Below are positions 5,666-5,687 of a stretch of 5,687 nucleotides of DNA, piece after piece. The notes under the pieces were generated by a model. That model was not told the origin of the DNA. It saw nothing but the letters and a program-made list of their open reading frames with translations, and did no database searches. Origin of the DNA: Paracoccaceae bacterium (GTDB taxonomy: Bacteria; Pseudomonadota; Alphaproteobacteria; Rhodobacterales; Rhodobacteraceae); NCBI GenBank assembly GCA_004566265.1, contig SPLB01000289.1, forward strand, positions 1 through 5,687. The letters are read 5' to 3'. Every line of letters starts with the position of its first letter. The first letter of the stretch is position 1. Made by a program: the position numbers and the translations under genes.

Positions 5666-5687
5666 TTATTCTGCAGGGGTGGTTTTG
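5666..5687 (-). CDS. C-terminal end of an upstream importer gene, probably LivM-type permease
   Basis: On the - strand the last codons read KTTPAE followed by TAA (5666-5668), 12 nt before the livG-like start. The Shine-Dalgarno sequence of the livG-like gene overlaps this stop codon, the spacing expected inside an operon. The family assignment rests only on the usual livM–livG–livF order. The visible residues are not diagnostic. Confidence 0.45.

Noticed and set aside
1..5687. CRISPR arrays, insertion sequences, phage genes, tRNAs or tandem repeats
   Set aside because: None is visible on either strand. Nearly all of the window is accounted for by conserved genes.

Overview
The window looks like chromosomal DNA from an alphaproteobacterium, most likely the Rhodobacteraceae (Roseobacter group). 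The reasons are the protein sequences (AccC C-terminal half, the DUF2155 protein, the EAMKTMN biotinylation site of AccB), the gene order mlaD–DUF2155 facing aat–accC–accB, and a moderately high GC content. The content is mainly housekeeping and transport. I found no CRISPR array, transposon, phage gene, rRNA or tRNA.

Layout. On the + strand at the left edge is the 3' end of mlaD (lipid-transport MCE protein), followed after 2 nt by a secreted DUF2155 protein starting at GTG 230. These converge on, and overlap by 37 bp, the tail of aat (leucyl/phenylalanyl-tRNA–protein transferase), which is on the - strand. Everything to the right is also on the - strand. Reading in transcription order from the right edge: the last codons of a probable LivM-type permease, livG-like and livF-like ABC ATPases of a branched-chain/hydrophobic amino-acid-type (HAAT) importer, a strong intrinsic terminator, a small PAS–LuxR regulator, a 189-bp spacer, accB (biotin carboxyl carrier protein), accC (biotin carboxylase), a bidirectional terminator, and aat.

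How the parts work together. AccB and AccC form the biotin half of acetyl-CoA carboxylase and are a tight pair (14-nt gap). The livM/livG/livF genes, with gaps of 12 and 15 nt, are the distal part of an importer operon whose binding protein and first permease lie beyond the right edge. The PAS–LuxR gene starts only about 30 nt after the importer terminator, and aat starts only 13 nt after the terminator stem that follows accC. Both genes are therefore either transcribed by read-through or have very compact promoters. No whole new system is evident. The points worth a second look are regulatory: the terminator-proximal starts, the convergent overlap with possible antisense transcription of aat, and the dyad plus hairpin in the accB leader.

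All reading frames, motifs and repeats were read by eye. Family names come from recognition of conserved motifs, not from database searches.
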